A stretch of 64,000 nt of DNA from Sorghum bicolor (lineage: Eukaryota; Streptophyta; Magnoliopsida; Poales; Poaceae): assembly GCF_000003195.3 (NCBI RefSeq), contig NC_012874.2, forward strand, positions 3,751,001-3,815,000, read 5' to 3'. Shown in pieces: positions 33,599-45,216 of the stretch. The position numbers and the translations under genes are program-made. Each line of letters opens with the position of its first letter. Positions within the stretch are counted from its first letter, which is position 1. A model generated the notes under the pieces. That model ran no database searches. It was given only the letters and a program-made list of their open reading frames with translations, and was not told the DNA's origin.

Positions 33599-34210
33599 TA
33601 GATTATGAACATTACTGTACCATATTTTAGTAGTTGTCCTGGTCAGAAATATGTATGGTTATGTATTTTTCAAGATCCAGTTAGTGGTGGATAAATGAGA
33701 AATGCGTAGTCTTACTAAATGTGAGCATTTGTTAGCTGGGATCTCATTCTCTAAATGAGAAATGTGGCAGGACCTGTGATGACAAAATCTTGAAAATTCT
33801 AGCTAAATACTGGCCTACTAATCTTAGCTCTCTCTTTTAGGGCATGAAGTAACTTGTCTTTGTTAGCTTGAAGTGTAAAAGCCACTTGTTTTCTAGATTT
33901 ACTGTATTTGTCAACTACTAAGTGCTGGTGAGATTCCAAATAATTGAGAGAAATATTCAGATAACTTTACTTCTAGATTGCAATAAGAAGTAACGACTAT
34001 ACTATAAATTGGTGCCCAGAAAAGAGTTAGTTTCCTCCTCTTAATCATAGCTTTGCATGCTAGCAAGTGAAATTCCCAAATTAGGTATAGAGCAAGGGTG
34101 TGCAGTGTGCTTACAAACTTCGGATACTTTTGGAGATTGTCAAGTCATGTTTCCCTGATGCTTCTACAAATAGCTAGTATTGCACTCTATTTAGAATGTA
34201 TACAACATGG

Positions 34211-36132
34211 TGAAAGCCCTAGTTTGGTTTTGGATAATTGATGAAACCCTAGTACTAACCTCTATGCTAAGTGTGTGTAGACTTAATGAGGTTGGTACAT
34301 GCCAAGTGATGGAGCAAGTGATGATCATGGTGATGATGGTGATGACCACAAGATGATCAAGTGCTCAACTTGGAAAAGAAGAAAGAGAAAAACAAAACCC
34401 TGTGGAGATCAAGGCAAAGGTATTGCTTAGGGTTTTGGTTTTGGTTATCAAGACACCATAGAGGGTGTGATCACATTTAGGATAGATAGCCATACTATAA
34501 AGAGGGGAATTCTTTGGCTAAGCGGTTATCAAGTGCCACTAGGTGTCTTTGTTCATGTGCATGCATTTAGAACCTAGTGAGCTAACTTAACTCCTTTAAA
34601 GAAAATGATTGTGAAAATGCTAACACACGTGCACTTGTTGGTACACACTTTGTGGTGTTAGCACACTTTGAGAAGGAGGTGGAGTTTGAAAGGTAGAGAG
34701 AGGATGGGTTCCTCTCAAGCTCGGCGGGATTTGGCGCTTTTTGAGAAAATGAAGTGCATATTTTCTATTGCGCCGGGTGAAAATTTGGAGAAGTCGCGGG
34801 AGTGTTTCTCACCGGACGCTGGCTCAGAGGCACCGAACGCTGTGTCTGAGTGTCTGGTGTGCAGGCTGCCTGGCTCAGCTAGGGTTGGGCACCGGACGCC
34901 AGGCACCGGACGCAAGCTGGAGCGTCCGGTGGTCTGAGTCCGGTGTCCGCACGTTTTGCAAACCTCTCTGGGTGTGAGTCCGGTGAGCACCGGACGCTCA
35001 GGGTGCGTCCGGTGGCTTGCGTCTGGTGACCCTGCAAGTTTGCAACCCACTCTGCGCATGGATCCGGTGTGCACCGGACGCGTCCGGTGTGAACCTACAG
35101 AGCGTCCGGTGGTGCGCAAGTTACCGTTAGACTCTGACACGCGGCTGACGTTGCAGCACCGGACGCTGGTGTTGAGCGTCCGGTGCCTCTTTAAGAGCGT
35201 CCGGTGACCCTGTGTTTTGCCCAGTGAAAGAGCCAACGGCTCTATTTGTTTGAGGGGCTATATATACGTGTTTGGCCGGCTTAGGGCTTACACTCTTGGC
35301 ATTCTAACATACTAGACATCCTTGTGAGCCTAAGCAAACACCTCCCACTCATCTCCTTTATAGATTATAAATCTTTGTGAGATTGGGAGTGATTCCAAGT
35401 GCATTTGCTTGAGTGATTGCATCTAGTGGCACTTGGGGATCGATTTAGCTGCGGTTTTCTTGTTACTCTTGGTGGTTGCCGCCACCTAGACGGCTTGGAG
35501 CAGCGGAGGAGGATTGGCACAAGTTGGTGATTGTTCGTGGCCATCTCCCGGTGATTGTGAGGGGTCTTGTACCTTCCCCGGCGGAGAGCCGAAAGGTAAC
35601 TCTAGTGGATTGCTCGTGTCATTGAGTTACCTCACTTGTGGGTAGGTTCTTGTGGTGTCCTAGTGAGGACGAGGTTCGTCCTACACCTCTTAGCCACCGA
35701 ACCACCAAGTGTTGGTCGACACAACGGGGACGTAGCGTGCCGGCAAGCACGTGAACCTCGGGAGAAAAATCGGTGTCTCAATTGTGTTTGATTGGCATTC
35801 TCCCGGTGCTTGGTTGTTTATATTGGTGATTGGTTCATCCCCTACTCGGTGGTATAATTATCTCATCCACTCTTTTACATTCCCACAAACTAGAGTAGCT
35901 TACTTATTTGTATAGAAACTTTAGGTAGCTTTCTAGTGTAAGTAGTGACATAGCTCTTGTGTGCCTAGTGATTATATCAACTAGAATTGTTGGATAGGTG
36001 GCATGCAAACACCCCATTAGAGCTAGAGCAAAAAGCTTCGCTTTGTTATTTACTAACCTCTTGCTCTAGTGAGTTTGTAGATTTTTTTAAATAGGCTATT
36101 CACCCCCCCTTTAGCCATATTAGGACCTTTCA
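34211..36132 (+). mobile_element. solo LTR (1922 bp), TSD CATGG
   Basis: Sister of the 12308 solo LTR, with the same TGAAAG...CTTTCA ends and near-identical sequence; CATGG lies at 34206-34210 and 36133-36137. It lies in the DCP1 intron between exons 33390 and 36444. It carries the same CACCGGACGC/GCGTCCGGTG array (about 34809-35206) and a TATATATA box at 35261-35268. Confidence 0.95.
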
Positions 36133-37485
36133 CATGGGATTGTGATTATTTTAGCATAACCATTTTCACATCTGTCCCTTTCCAAAAACAATTGCATCTC
36201 AGGATGCCATTTCTTAAAAAAAAAATTATACCTCAGGATGGCATGGTGATGGCATGTTTCCCTGATACTTCTACAAAATGGCCAGTATCATGCCACAGGG
36301 CATTATGTTCATTTTGGCATAGTCTTTGTCACATCTGTTCCTATTAAAAAAGAAGAATTGTATCTCAGGATCTAGTGATGTACTTCTTCGTTAGAATCAT
36401 GTGGGCAGATAGTTTACAGTTTGCTCCTCAATTTTATTTGCAGGATACTTAATGCTTACGCCAAAGTACCTCCAAAACCAAAAGCACCTTCCACAAAAAG
36501 GTCTATTACCTGTTTCCAGTCTCTTGGATTCAAACACTTTCATTCTTTCCTTTGAATTATGTATTATCAATTGTGATGAAGTTTCTTTCATGGCCACAGT
36601 GAGTTTGAGGAACTAGAACCTCCGCCACCATCTGCTGCTATAGATGGCCCTCTTCAACCTCCGCCAGTATCTGCTGCTGTAGTCCTTGATACCCCTAACG
36701 AATCATTAATCAATTAATTCAGTGATATGTTAAACTGTCAACTTTCAGCTATTTCATTTTTTTCTTGTTGATTGAATGGTATATCCTCATTTATCTGCAT
36801 TGTGTACTCAATGACCATTGTAGCATCTCGGTTGATGTATGTACACAAGTATGCTGCATTCATGGTTGGAGATATGCTGCAATACAAAATATCTGTTGTG
36901 TCTAACTATGCTGAGATTATTTTCCCAACATTTTTGCAGGGCGCTGCTAGCATTGGAGAGTGTTCCATCTTCCCATGTGCCATTGATCATCCCATCTGCT
37001 GCTCCAACACATCAACTACCCCCTTCAGTAGCTTCATCAGCTCCACCACTCCCCATCCACGACACTTACGCCCACACTAGCCGGTCAACGAATCTTGTAA
37101 CACCGGATTTATTTGCGCCTCCACCGTCCTCTTCAACTCCACTAGCTCTGCCAGGTGCATCCGTGATTCCGACCGCCCCGCCTCTTCATCCTACTCCATC
37201 ATCTGTTCAGCATTCTCAATATGGCACCCCGCTGCTCCAACCTTTTCCACCACCCACTCCACCTCCTTCCCTTAACCCTCCACACAGTGATAATAGACCT
37301 GTTGTTACAATGGATAGAGTCAAGGACGCGCTACAGAGACTTGTTCAGGTAAGTTCCACACTGAAAACATACAGGGTACTTGTTTGGATTAGTAGTATTA
37401 CGTTCTCTAACTCTCACCAAATGCCCAACAGAGCGACGAGTTCATCGATTTGGTGTATCGGGAACTGCAGAAATCACTTGTATAG

Positions 37486-38183
37486 GCTGCTTAGTCTTTC
37501 CGGACTCTTGTATAGTTTTGTGTTAGTCTATTGATGTAGAGTACTATAGGAATGGTTGGTAGTATTTGTAAGGTCCCCTGGTTCCAAATAACTGTGTTGG
37601 CAGTGTCATAAGCATATTTGTGTAACTGAAAAGTGGAAGTAAAACTAGGTTTGTTCAAGAACATTGAAATTTGATCTATTTTTGTATGATGTACCGAGAA
37701 ATTACATTATAGGTGTCAGAATTCGTGTGGCACATATGTTCTGTTTTGTGCAACATTTTCACCTCAGCGATGAGAGCTTTGTAGCAAGTCCACTAAAACT
37801 GAAATCACGGTGGCTCCGTGCAAATATAGTATAAAGTACTATTTGCTGATTTGTTGTGAAAGAAAAGTATTGTTAAATGATTAGCAGATTCGATAGTTAT
37901 CGATTTTTTTTATGAGATAGATGCCTGTACCTTTCGTGGACTAATTACAACACTAATAAAAAGTTTGAATCGTTTTATTTCATAAACCTCGCTGTCTAGA
38001 AAGGAAAATGAATAGTAGAAAAAAAAAGTATGATGTTGACTTTCCCTGTTGTACATTTCTTTGACAGCCGACCGTATAACCTACAGCACAATCATATATT
38101 CACATTCCCTGAACTACACTGTACATGTCAACGGCACTCTGAATGTCGCTTCGGCGTCGCCCGGTGAGCCGGACGACGAGTGC
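37486..38183. other. intergenic DNA
   Basis: AT-rich DNA between the end of the DCP1 relic and the F-box stop codon. The last 100 bp may hold the F-box 3' UTR (minus strand). Nothing else recognised. Confidence 0.5.
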
Positions 38184-39164
38184 TCACCGGAACGTGAGCA
38201 CGGCCAGGAAGCCGAGGAACGCGGCGGCGCCGACGCTGGAGCAGCAGAGGTCAAGGATGCCCTCGCGCCTGGCCTTCCACTCCTTGCGCGCCCTCTTCCC
38301 CCTGACGAAGTCCTCGTACCTTTCCCTCGCCGCGTCCTCCCCGCACCCGCGCCGCCTGGGCGCGGCCATGGCAGCGGCGACGGCGGCGAGCCCGTCCCTG
38401 CCACTGACGCCGGCGCCATCGGCGTCCTCGACGCGCAGGCTGACCTCGCGCACGTGGCCGTACCGCTCGTCGCACGTGACGGCGGCGTCGAGCGCGACGC
38501 CGGCGGAGAGCACGACGGCGAAGCGCGCCACGGTGTCCCCCGTGAGCCACTTGCGGTCGACGGCCACGGCGCGGCGGCTAGACGCGGCGAGCGCGCGCCC
38601 CGTCGCCGGGTCGAGCAGCACCCAGCTGAGCTCGAGGTCGGCCGGGGAGACGGTCGCGGGTCCGGAGGAGGAGGCGCCGCCGGCCGTCGGCGACGTGAAG
38701 CCTTCCTGCACCATCGCGTCGACGCGGAACGGCGCGCCCAGGAACCAGTCGGAGGCGGCGGCGTCCGTCTCCACGACGCGGGACAGGATGCTGACCCCCG
38801 CGTGCCGCAGGTCGACCGCCGACACGAGGCGCGCCGGCAGGGTCGGGGGCTGGGACGGGGATGATGAGTCCGGCGAGCACGGGAACGGGAAGGCGTCGGC
38901 GAAGAGCGCCCGGTGGTCGACGGTGTAGGGGAGGAGGTCGCGGACGGCGGGCCACATGGCGAGGCAGAGCGCGCGCCACGTGTCCGGGTCGGTGGCGAGG
39001 CCGTGGAGCCCCGAGCTGGCGCACCCGACGGCCGCTAGCGACGCGCCGTCGAGGCGGCGGAGCACGAGAGCCAGGACGTCCGCCGGGAGGTCGTCGATGG
39101 TCGTGCCGCCGCCGTGGTCGAAGGCGGCCGGAGAAGAGGCTTGTTCCATCGCGCCAACAGCCAT
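38184..39164 (-). CDS. F-box protein with hydrophobic C-terminal tail
   Basis: A single-exon gene of 326 residues. The F-box lies at about residues 21-65 (DDLPADVLALVLRRLDG, then CASSGLHGLATDPDTWRALC), the part that binds SKP1 in SCF ubiquitin ligases. The rest lacks Kelch or LRR repeats and contains WFLGAPFRVDAMVQEGF, LSWVLLDPATGRALAASS and VDRKWLTGDTVARF, recalling the At2g27310/At2g36090-type plant F-box group. A basic stretch (RGKRARKEWKARREG) precedes a hydrophobic tail (LCCSSVGAAAFLGFLAVLTF), which could anchor it in a membrane. The start at 39164 is the first Met below the TATA box; a second Met five codons on (MEQASS) is an alternative. High GC is usual for intronless grass genes. Its substrate is unknown. 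Confidence 0.88.
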   Translation of the reverse strand: MAVGAMEQASSPAAFDHGGGTTIDDLPADVLALVLRRLDGASLAAVGCASSGLHGLATDPDTWRALCLAMWPAVRDLLPYTVDHRALFADAFPFPCSPDSSSPSQPPTLPARLVSAVDLRHAGVSILSRVVETDAAASDWFLGAPFRVDAMVQEGFTSPTAGGASSSGPATVSPADLELSWVLLDPATGRALAASSRRAVAVDRKWLTGDTVARFAVVLSAGVALDAAVTCDERYGHVREVSLRVEDADGAGVSGRDGLAAVAAAMAAPRRRGCGEDAARERYEDFVRGKRARKEWKARREGILDLCCSSVGAAAFLGFLAVLTFR

Positions 39165-39284
39165 GACGACAGCGATGGCCGGCCGTGGATAGGAAAGAGG
39201 GGGCTTGTGGCGGTGGTTGCGCGCGAGTGTGGTCGCCGTCCGGCGTTGGAGGCTTGGCAAGCTACTGGCTGGCTCGTTGGTTGG

Positions 39285-39292
39285 TTTATAAA
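39285..39292 (-). promoter_or_regulatory. TATA box of the F-box gene
   Basis: TTTATAAA on the minus strand, about 120 bp upstream of the start codon at 39164. Confidence 0.62.
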
Positions 39293-39299
39293 TGGGTAG

Positions 39300-40707
39300 C
39301 TGCGTTGCCTTGTCTGGGGAGGGAGGGAGGGGAGGGCGAGAAAGCGAGGTGTTTCTGCCTGCCGGGCGGCGGTGTGCGTGCATGCCACGACCGACCGGTC
39401 GCCGGTCGCACGGGGAGAGACGCGGCAGAGCTGACGAGAAGAGTAGACTCTAGCAGCTCGCTCTCGCGGTGGCCTTTGCGTTCCGGGAAAGGAAGCCCGG
39501 AAAAGTCCGGGTTTTTATTTTTGGTTTATTTATCACAGACACGGAGGACGAAGTGAAGCTTCTTCTCTTCTCTAATGACGGCGACGGCGGCGACGGCTCC
39601 CGCCCACCATCTGGGATCACACGGCCGGACGTACGTGGCTGGGCGACGTGTCAGCCAGGTAATTGGGGATGAGGCTGACGTGGATAGTAGTACGTCGTGG
39701 AGTGAACCAGGCGACCAACCAACCAACCGTGCGCGGTGGTCACAGAAAGGCAAAACTGCTTTGCACGCAGCCGTCGTCGTCGTCCGGCCCGGCAGGCGGC
39801 TCGGGCGTCGCCGTCTGCTACACCGGCAGGCAGCAGCCGTCGTCCGGCCCCGGCTGTGGTTGTGGCGGCAGATGCACGCTGTGGCAGCAGCCGCCGCCAT
39901 GCGCGCGCGCGCATTGGGATTTGGGAAGGATCGGAATCGGAGGCAGCATCGACCCGCCGTGATCCCCTCACCGGCCGACCTGCCGCGATGCGATAGATGG
40001 GCATTCGGATTAGGGCATGTACAGTACAGTACTACGTGTCATGTTACGTTGACGCGCAGCAGTACGTACGTGCGTGCTTAATTGGTCCCGCGCGCGGCCA
40101 CCGCCCGTTAATGAGTTTGCTCGCGCTAATAACGGACCACTAGTATGTGTACGGCCGGCCTTGATTCGCTCGATGGCTAGCGGATCATCATCAGGCATCA
40201 GCGCGTACGTGTGGATTACTAGTATGTGTTGATCTGCATCGGGCTCGTCTCGTCTAGATGCCTAAGTACGTGCCAAAACCACGCGCGCGCGCGGGTTCAA
40301 AAATTAAACCCGTGTGTGCTCTTTCAAGGTTTCGGCGCGCCGCGGCCTCTCTCTCTCTCTCTCTCTCTCTCTTGGCTTTGGGGGCGACCATGCATGCATG
40401 CATGGTTGCTGACCTGCAGCGTGCCACCGCGCGCTGGCGTTTGCCATGTCACGCTTGTTAAAGTTACGACGTTCCACCGTCGTACGTGTGAGGCCTTAAG
40501 TTTGGCAAAAATAAATAAATAAATTGGATCATTATCCAAAATTTTGAGCAAAATAGTTACCATTTTATATTCTGGATTTTGACTTTAAGAGCAAAAAAAA
40601 AACCCCAAAAGAGCAGCTTCATTTATTATTTTGGGCCCTGAAAATTTAAGCATTTTCGATGGAACTAAACAAACCTATAAAAAAATGATATTTTTGCATT
40701 TTATCAT
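39300..40707. other. F-box upstream region, GC-rich then AT-rich
   Basis: 39300-40260 is GC-rich promoter-proximal DNA; its open frames on both strands have no recognisable domain. A CT microsatellite lies at 40346-40372. 40500-40707 is AT-rich. No gene supported. Confidence 0.5.
40346..40372. repeat. (CT)n microsatellite
   Basis: About thirteen consecutive CT dinucleotides. Confidence 0.9.
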
Positions 40708-41113
40708 TGTGGGGGTATAAACCCCTATACCCTCATAGCCCTATATGGGCCGCACCATCAGAGGTGGCTCGGCCCACAGGATGAAGACGTGCGGCGCACG
40801 ACTAGTCGGCGTGCACCGCAAGGCTACAAGATATTGTACCAAATAGGATACTTTGCTTGTAACTCTGTCCCTTCAGGATATATAAGGAGGGGCAGGGGTC
40901 CCCTAGGGGACGGATCACATATTATTCTCTCAACACAAATCAATACAATCAGACGCAGGACGTAGGTATTACGCCCACACGGCGGCCGAACCTGGATAAA
41001 AAGCTTGTCCGTGTCTTGCGTCACCATCGAGTTCGTAGTTTGCGCACCGTCTACCGATAAACTACTACCGTGGGTATACCCCAAGGTAGACTGCCGACCA
41101 GCTTTCGTCGACA
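40708..41113 (+). mobile_element. solo LTR (406 bp), TSD ATCAT
   Basis: It starts TGTGGGGGTATAAACCCC and ends CTTTCGTCGACA, matching the ends of the 12067-16927 element's LTR read on its own strand. The middle differs, so it is a subfamily. ATCAT lies at 40703-40707 and 41114-41118. A TATATAAGG box is near 40880. Confidence 0.92.
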
Positions 41114-41132
41114 ATCATTCTAATCATATGTA

Positions 41133-41391
41133 CTACCTTCATTCCAAATTGTAAGTCATTCCAAGAATCTTAGAGAGTCAAAGCATTTTCAAGTTTAACT
41201 AAAATTGTAGAGAGAAATACTAAGATTTGTAACATAAAATAAGTATATTATGAAAATATAATTAAGAAAGAATCTAATGGTACTTAGTTGGTATCATAAT
41301 AATTATTATTTTATCATATAAATTTGGTCAAACTTAGGATAGTTTGACTTCAAGATTTTTAAAATGACTTATAATTTGGAATGGAGAGAGG
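41133..41391. mobile_element. Stowaway-like MITE
   Basis: It starts CTACCTTCATTCCAAATTG after TA and ends 'ataatttggaatggagag'; the arms pair and the interior carries 'cttagagagtcaaag...tttggtcaaactta'-like sequence. Confidence 0.7.
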
Positions 41392-42839
41392 ACGTGTTAA
41401 AGAGCTAATAAAGCAAACTTAAGCCTACTTCCCTTCATCATTCTAGTTGCTTGTACTATCCCCTGTCTACTCTAGCTAGGTTACTAGACTGTGGCGCAAT
41501 ACTATCGATCACTTGGGCACAATGCAAGCAAATCCGCACCTCATCAGACTGTTCACTTGGGCACAACGCAAGCAAATCCGCACTTCATCAGCTGGTATGA
41601 GCTGTTTTTTATCAAACACTTACTTCTAAAACAGTTTCATGGGTGAAACTGTTTTTCTTCTCCTCTCACAAAGATATGAGTTGAGATGAAGCTGAAAAAA
41701 GTAGCTTATTGCAGTGCTCTCCTCTATTTTTCTCTCTCATCTATGCATAAAGTAGTTGGTGAAGATATTTTTACCAAACACTTTTTTCAAAATAGCTCAG
41801 CTTCACCTATAAAGTTGCTCATGAAGCTATTTTCTAAAAAATAGCTTCACTAATAAAGTTGAGCTGTGCCAAACATATATATCTTTTCCTCGTGGTGTCG
41901 ATGATGCATTATATTGACACAAGTGGATGTCCCTGCTGCTTCTAGAATTCATAATCGCAATCGTCAACCATTTATACGGTCTAAGTTTGACACAATCGCC
42001 CTTAATTCTCTGATCCAAACATTTTTATTTGTCCACCGCTCTGAACTTGGCCAACTTGCATTGTTATGTGGTATTATTATCGGCAGTTTGGCACGCACAG
42101 CTACGTACGTGGTCGGCGCCTTGGCGGGAGAAACGGTCACGTCAAACTTCTTCTCTTTGCGAAAAAAATATTATTTACCTCACTTCTCCTGTATATATTC
42201 TATTGGTGTCAGATTTTTTATTGTTGTTGTTTATTACGGTTTTGGTTAAAAATATATAAATTATGCTAGTTGTTTATATTTTAGTGCTTTATTTGTTAAC
42301 ATATAATGTTTTCCATTGTTTGACTATGAAAAAAATATAAATAATCTCTTGTGGGTTATCCTAGAAATTATTTTTGGCGCCGGATCTGCCATATGGAGCA
42401 GTACCGCCGGGAGAAGAGAGCCGTCGTGTATCGCCAGAGAGGAGAGCCACCCGCGTTGCCGGAAGTGGAGGAGGGTCGCGTGCAAGAGAGGGAGAGAGGA
42501 GGCGCCGTGCTCCCCACGCGTGAGAGAGAGAAGCAGAGCCCCACGCCAGCGACCACCATGGTCCGCGTGAGAGAGAGAAGCAGAGGTGACACACGTTGTT
42601 GTTGGAGAGAGAGAGAGAGAGAGAGAGATGAGGTGAGGGAGAGGGAGAGGAGCGCTCGGTGTTGGAGAAGTAGAGGGAGGCGCGCGGTGGAGAGGCACTT
42701 GTGTATCGGAGAAGCAGAGGGAGGCGATTTGTGCGGCCGCGGGAGAGTGGAGTGGATGAGAGTTAGGGTTTAATGGTCTTTACGGAATCGTTATCGGGCC
42801 TACATGGCTAGTTGGGCTCAGCGATGATTAATAGAGACA
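41392..42839. other. intergenic DNA, including a purine-rich GC stretch
   Basis: AT-rich to about 42360, with an inexact direct repeat near 41510-41590 ('cacttgggcacaa(t/c)gcaagcaaatccgcac'). 42360-42780 is purine-rich with GA microsatellite runs (42600-42630) and open frames caused by that bias. This stretch may be the interior of the CACTA element ending at 43080. Confidence 0.45.
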
Positions 42840-43080
42840 GACGTTATAGCTGCCCGCCTCCATAAATACATTAATGGAGGCGGTTTCTATAAGGCAACTG
42901 CCGACGGTTTATCGGGTATTAACCGAGATGGTCACGTTAAGGCGACTACCTCCATTAAATATTAACCGAGACGGTCGCTCAAGAGGCCGGCCGGCTAGGG
43001 AATAAAGGTGGCGGGCAAAAGTTGTGTCTGCCTCCAATAAAAAAAGTGCAACGCCACTTAAAAGAAATCGTGTAGTAGTG
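42840..43080 (-). mobile_element. CACTA-type transposon end
   Basis: It ends ATCGTGTAGTAGTG, the complement of CACTACTACACGAT, the terminus typical of CACTA (En/Spm) elements. The subterminal zone repeats motifs such as 'taaccgaga(t/c)ggtc' and 'gcctccat(a/t)aa', as CACTA elements do. I did not find the opposite terminus in the window, so the total length is unknown. Confidence 0.6.
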
Positions 43081-43132
43081 GTGGCCGATAGGTCCTGTTA
43101 TGAGCTCTGTCTCTTCTTTGATTAGTTCTAGC

Positions 43133-43661
43133 TAGAGATGGCAACGGGTACATACCCGACGGGTAGTGGCCACCCGTACCCGCACCTGCGAAGTCTAAAT
43201 TTTACCCGTTGGGTTACCCGTACCCGCACACGGGTAGAAAAATAATTCCATACCCGCACCCGCGGGTAATTTCTACCCGACGGGTAACCCGCACCCGCTA
43301 GTATACTCGAGAATTACATATAAATATCATATATTTACACAAAGAAAATCATATTAAACCTCCAACAAGTTACAAACTAATATTCATATGACAAAATCAA
43401 ATTCATATACATATATATTAGGAGAGTTTAGTTGGATTTAGACCAAATTCATGTGCTATATAGGCTAAAATGACAAGGGTGGCTAGTTATTTTGACGGGT
43501 ATTTTTTACCCGTGGGTAGGCGGGTATGGGTAGTACACACCCACACCCGTACCCGCCATACCCGATGGGTATAGGATTTTGTTCAATAACATACCCACGG
43601 GTAGAAAACTCATTCCATACCCGTCTCTTTATCGGGTTTCGGGTAGCCGTTGCCATCTTGA
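43133..43661. mobile_element. hAT MITE rich in ACCCG motifs, 8-bp TSD
   Basis: It starts TAGAGATGGCAACGGGTA and ends AGCCGTTGCCATCTTGA; both are inverted versions of the hAT terminus TAGRGATGGCAACGG. The 8-bp duplication GTTCTAGC lies at 43125-43132 and 43662-43669. The interior repeats 'tacccg' and 'acgggta' in both orientations near each end. Confidence 0.88.
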
Positions 43662-43798
43662 GTTCTAGCATTTGGAGTGGCATTCGTGTCGAACCTTCAA
43701 AGATATCCAAATCAATATCGAAAATCATCCTTGAGAATCGATTTCTGATTTTGTCTACGTCCCAGTAAATGCCTCATTTTTACTATCGTCATTGCGTA

Positions 43799-44022
43799 GG
43801 CCTTGTTTAGAAACTTTTAAAGATTCTCCGTCATATCAAATCTTGCGGCATATGCATGAAGCATTAAATATAGATGAAAGCAAAAACTAATTGCACAGTT
43901 TGTCTGTAAATTGTGAGACGAATTTTTTAAGCTTAGTTGCTCTATGATTGGATTATTTTTGCTAAATAAAAACAAAAACGCTACCGTGTCAAAATTCAAA
44001 ATTTTTCGGATCTAAACAAGGC
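43799..44022 (+). mobile_element. 'GCCTTGTTTAGTT'-family MITE
   Basis: It starts GGCCTTGTTTAGAAAC and ends GATCTAAACAAGGC, with family blocks inside. Confidence 0.7.
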
Positions 44023-45216
44023 TGTAGTAGCGGTTTCAAAAATCATCATTGAGAATCCATTTTGACCGCATGCAGATAAAAACTGTGTCTGCATCGTAGT
44101 GATCGTAATTCTTAGAACTTAATTGAGAACAAGCATGAAAAAAATTTTAAGTGGCCAAATATTAAGATTAAGACATAACAGTATTATAGCTAGCTAGTAT
44201 AGGTAGATGAAAAAGATAGCGTAATCGTGCCCTTTCAAAAAGAAGGCTTTGAAGCGATGTGCAACCGATCGATCGTTACGCTTACGCACACGCACCTCCT
44301 CTCCCTTTCTCGGTGATTGAGCGATCGTGCCACGAACCTACTACTCGCTACTACTACCACACCAAAAGGAAACATCGGCGTCCGTGCCTGGGTCTTCTCG
44401 TCGTCGTCGACGACGACGACGACGCGTACTTGCACTGCACCGTCATCGATCATGCGTTGTTGTTGGCGCGTCGCTCTCTCCGGCGGTTTTCAGCTGCATG
44501 CGCTTGCGTGCACACACAGGCGACGGCCACGTCTCTGCACGTCCGGCGGCACGGTGTGTGCCGACGTCCGACGAGCCGCCGCCGCCGCGTTCTCCACTAG
44601 GCCAGGACGTGGCCGCACGTACGGTACGGGCAACCAGAAGCAGAGGAAGCGACAGGGTGCTGCGTGCATCGCATGCACTCGCTTGCGTCTAATAACGTTT
44701 ATTAAATATGATTTTTTTTTGGTTTAAAATATTGTCATTTGGCGAGATTGTGGCGGTTAGGACGTACTATATACATACTTCAAATCGAGGTCCCTGTTTA
44801 TTTGAAAAGGAGATTGCGTATGGTTCATGCATATATGATGTCAAGTAGTACATGCTCATCAGTCATCACGTTGATGATGGGTACGTCGTCCGATCGAGCG
44901 CAACTTGTCAAGAAAGAATGGTTCATGCATGTGTCGTCATTTTTTCTTCCTTCCCTATTTAATGCCTTAGAAAGCACAACTTCTTTTCTAAGAGCTTGTT
45001 TGCTTATCTGAAACTATTTTGCTAGTTTATTGTGAGAGGAAAACACTGTTAAATGATTGACATATTCGATAGACCTCCAATAGAGACACAAATGGTCATA
45101 CTACCTCCGCACTGATTAGTGATCACGTTTATTTGTAAATGCCGGAGGGCGGAATGGTGGGCACATACCTAGAGCTATGAACATCAAAGAATAGTTGACA
45201 CCTTATAATCACACTG
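44023..45216. other. intergenic DNA
   Basis: A GC-rich stretch at 44240-44690 has open plus-strand frames without known domains; the rest is AT-rich. No gene supported. Confidence 0.45.

Larger units (their letters stand above)
33242..37485 (+). pseudogene. DCP1: 5'-truncated mRNA-decapping enzyme subunit DCP1
   Basis: Surviving exons: 33242(or 33246)-33390, 36444-36500, 36600-about 36720, 36940-37348 and 37432-37485. They encode the second half of the EVH1-like domain (DNLVEDLLNDFEY, PYLLYRNASQEVNGIWFYN, LNAYAKVPPKPKAP), a Pro-rich middle (TPLLQPFPPPTPPPSL) and the C-terminal trimerisation helix (VTMDRVKDALQRLVQ, DEFIDLVYRELQKSLV). DCP1 activates DCP2 in cytoplasmic P-bodies. The first half of the EVH1 domain is missing; only the Cassandra TRIM precedes the first exon. 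TAA at 36715-36717 falls in frame where the family has Phe, and the start of exon 4 reads in a different frame (GAASIG) from the rest, suggesting a frameshift near 36955-36975. Introns survive, so this is a DNA-level duplicate. Identity is firm; pseudogene status is inferred. Confidence 0.78.

Noticed and set aside
38049..38928. Two plus-strand frames of about 260-270 codons
   Set aside because: They are antisense to the F-box gene and reflect its GC-rich third positions; the minus strand has the F-box motif and TATA box.
39185..40081. Several open frames upstream of the F-box gene
   Set aside because: GC-rich promoter region; frames overlap on both strands without family motifs.
42324..42773. 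Frames on both strands in the GA-rich stretch
   Set aside because: Explained by GA/CT repeats (Arg/Glu on one strand, Ser/Leu on the other).
44259..44727. Three overlapping plus-strand frames of 113-136 codons
   Set aside because: All are open at once in GC-rich DNA and none shows a known motif; treated as composition.
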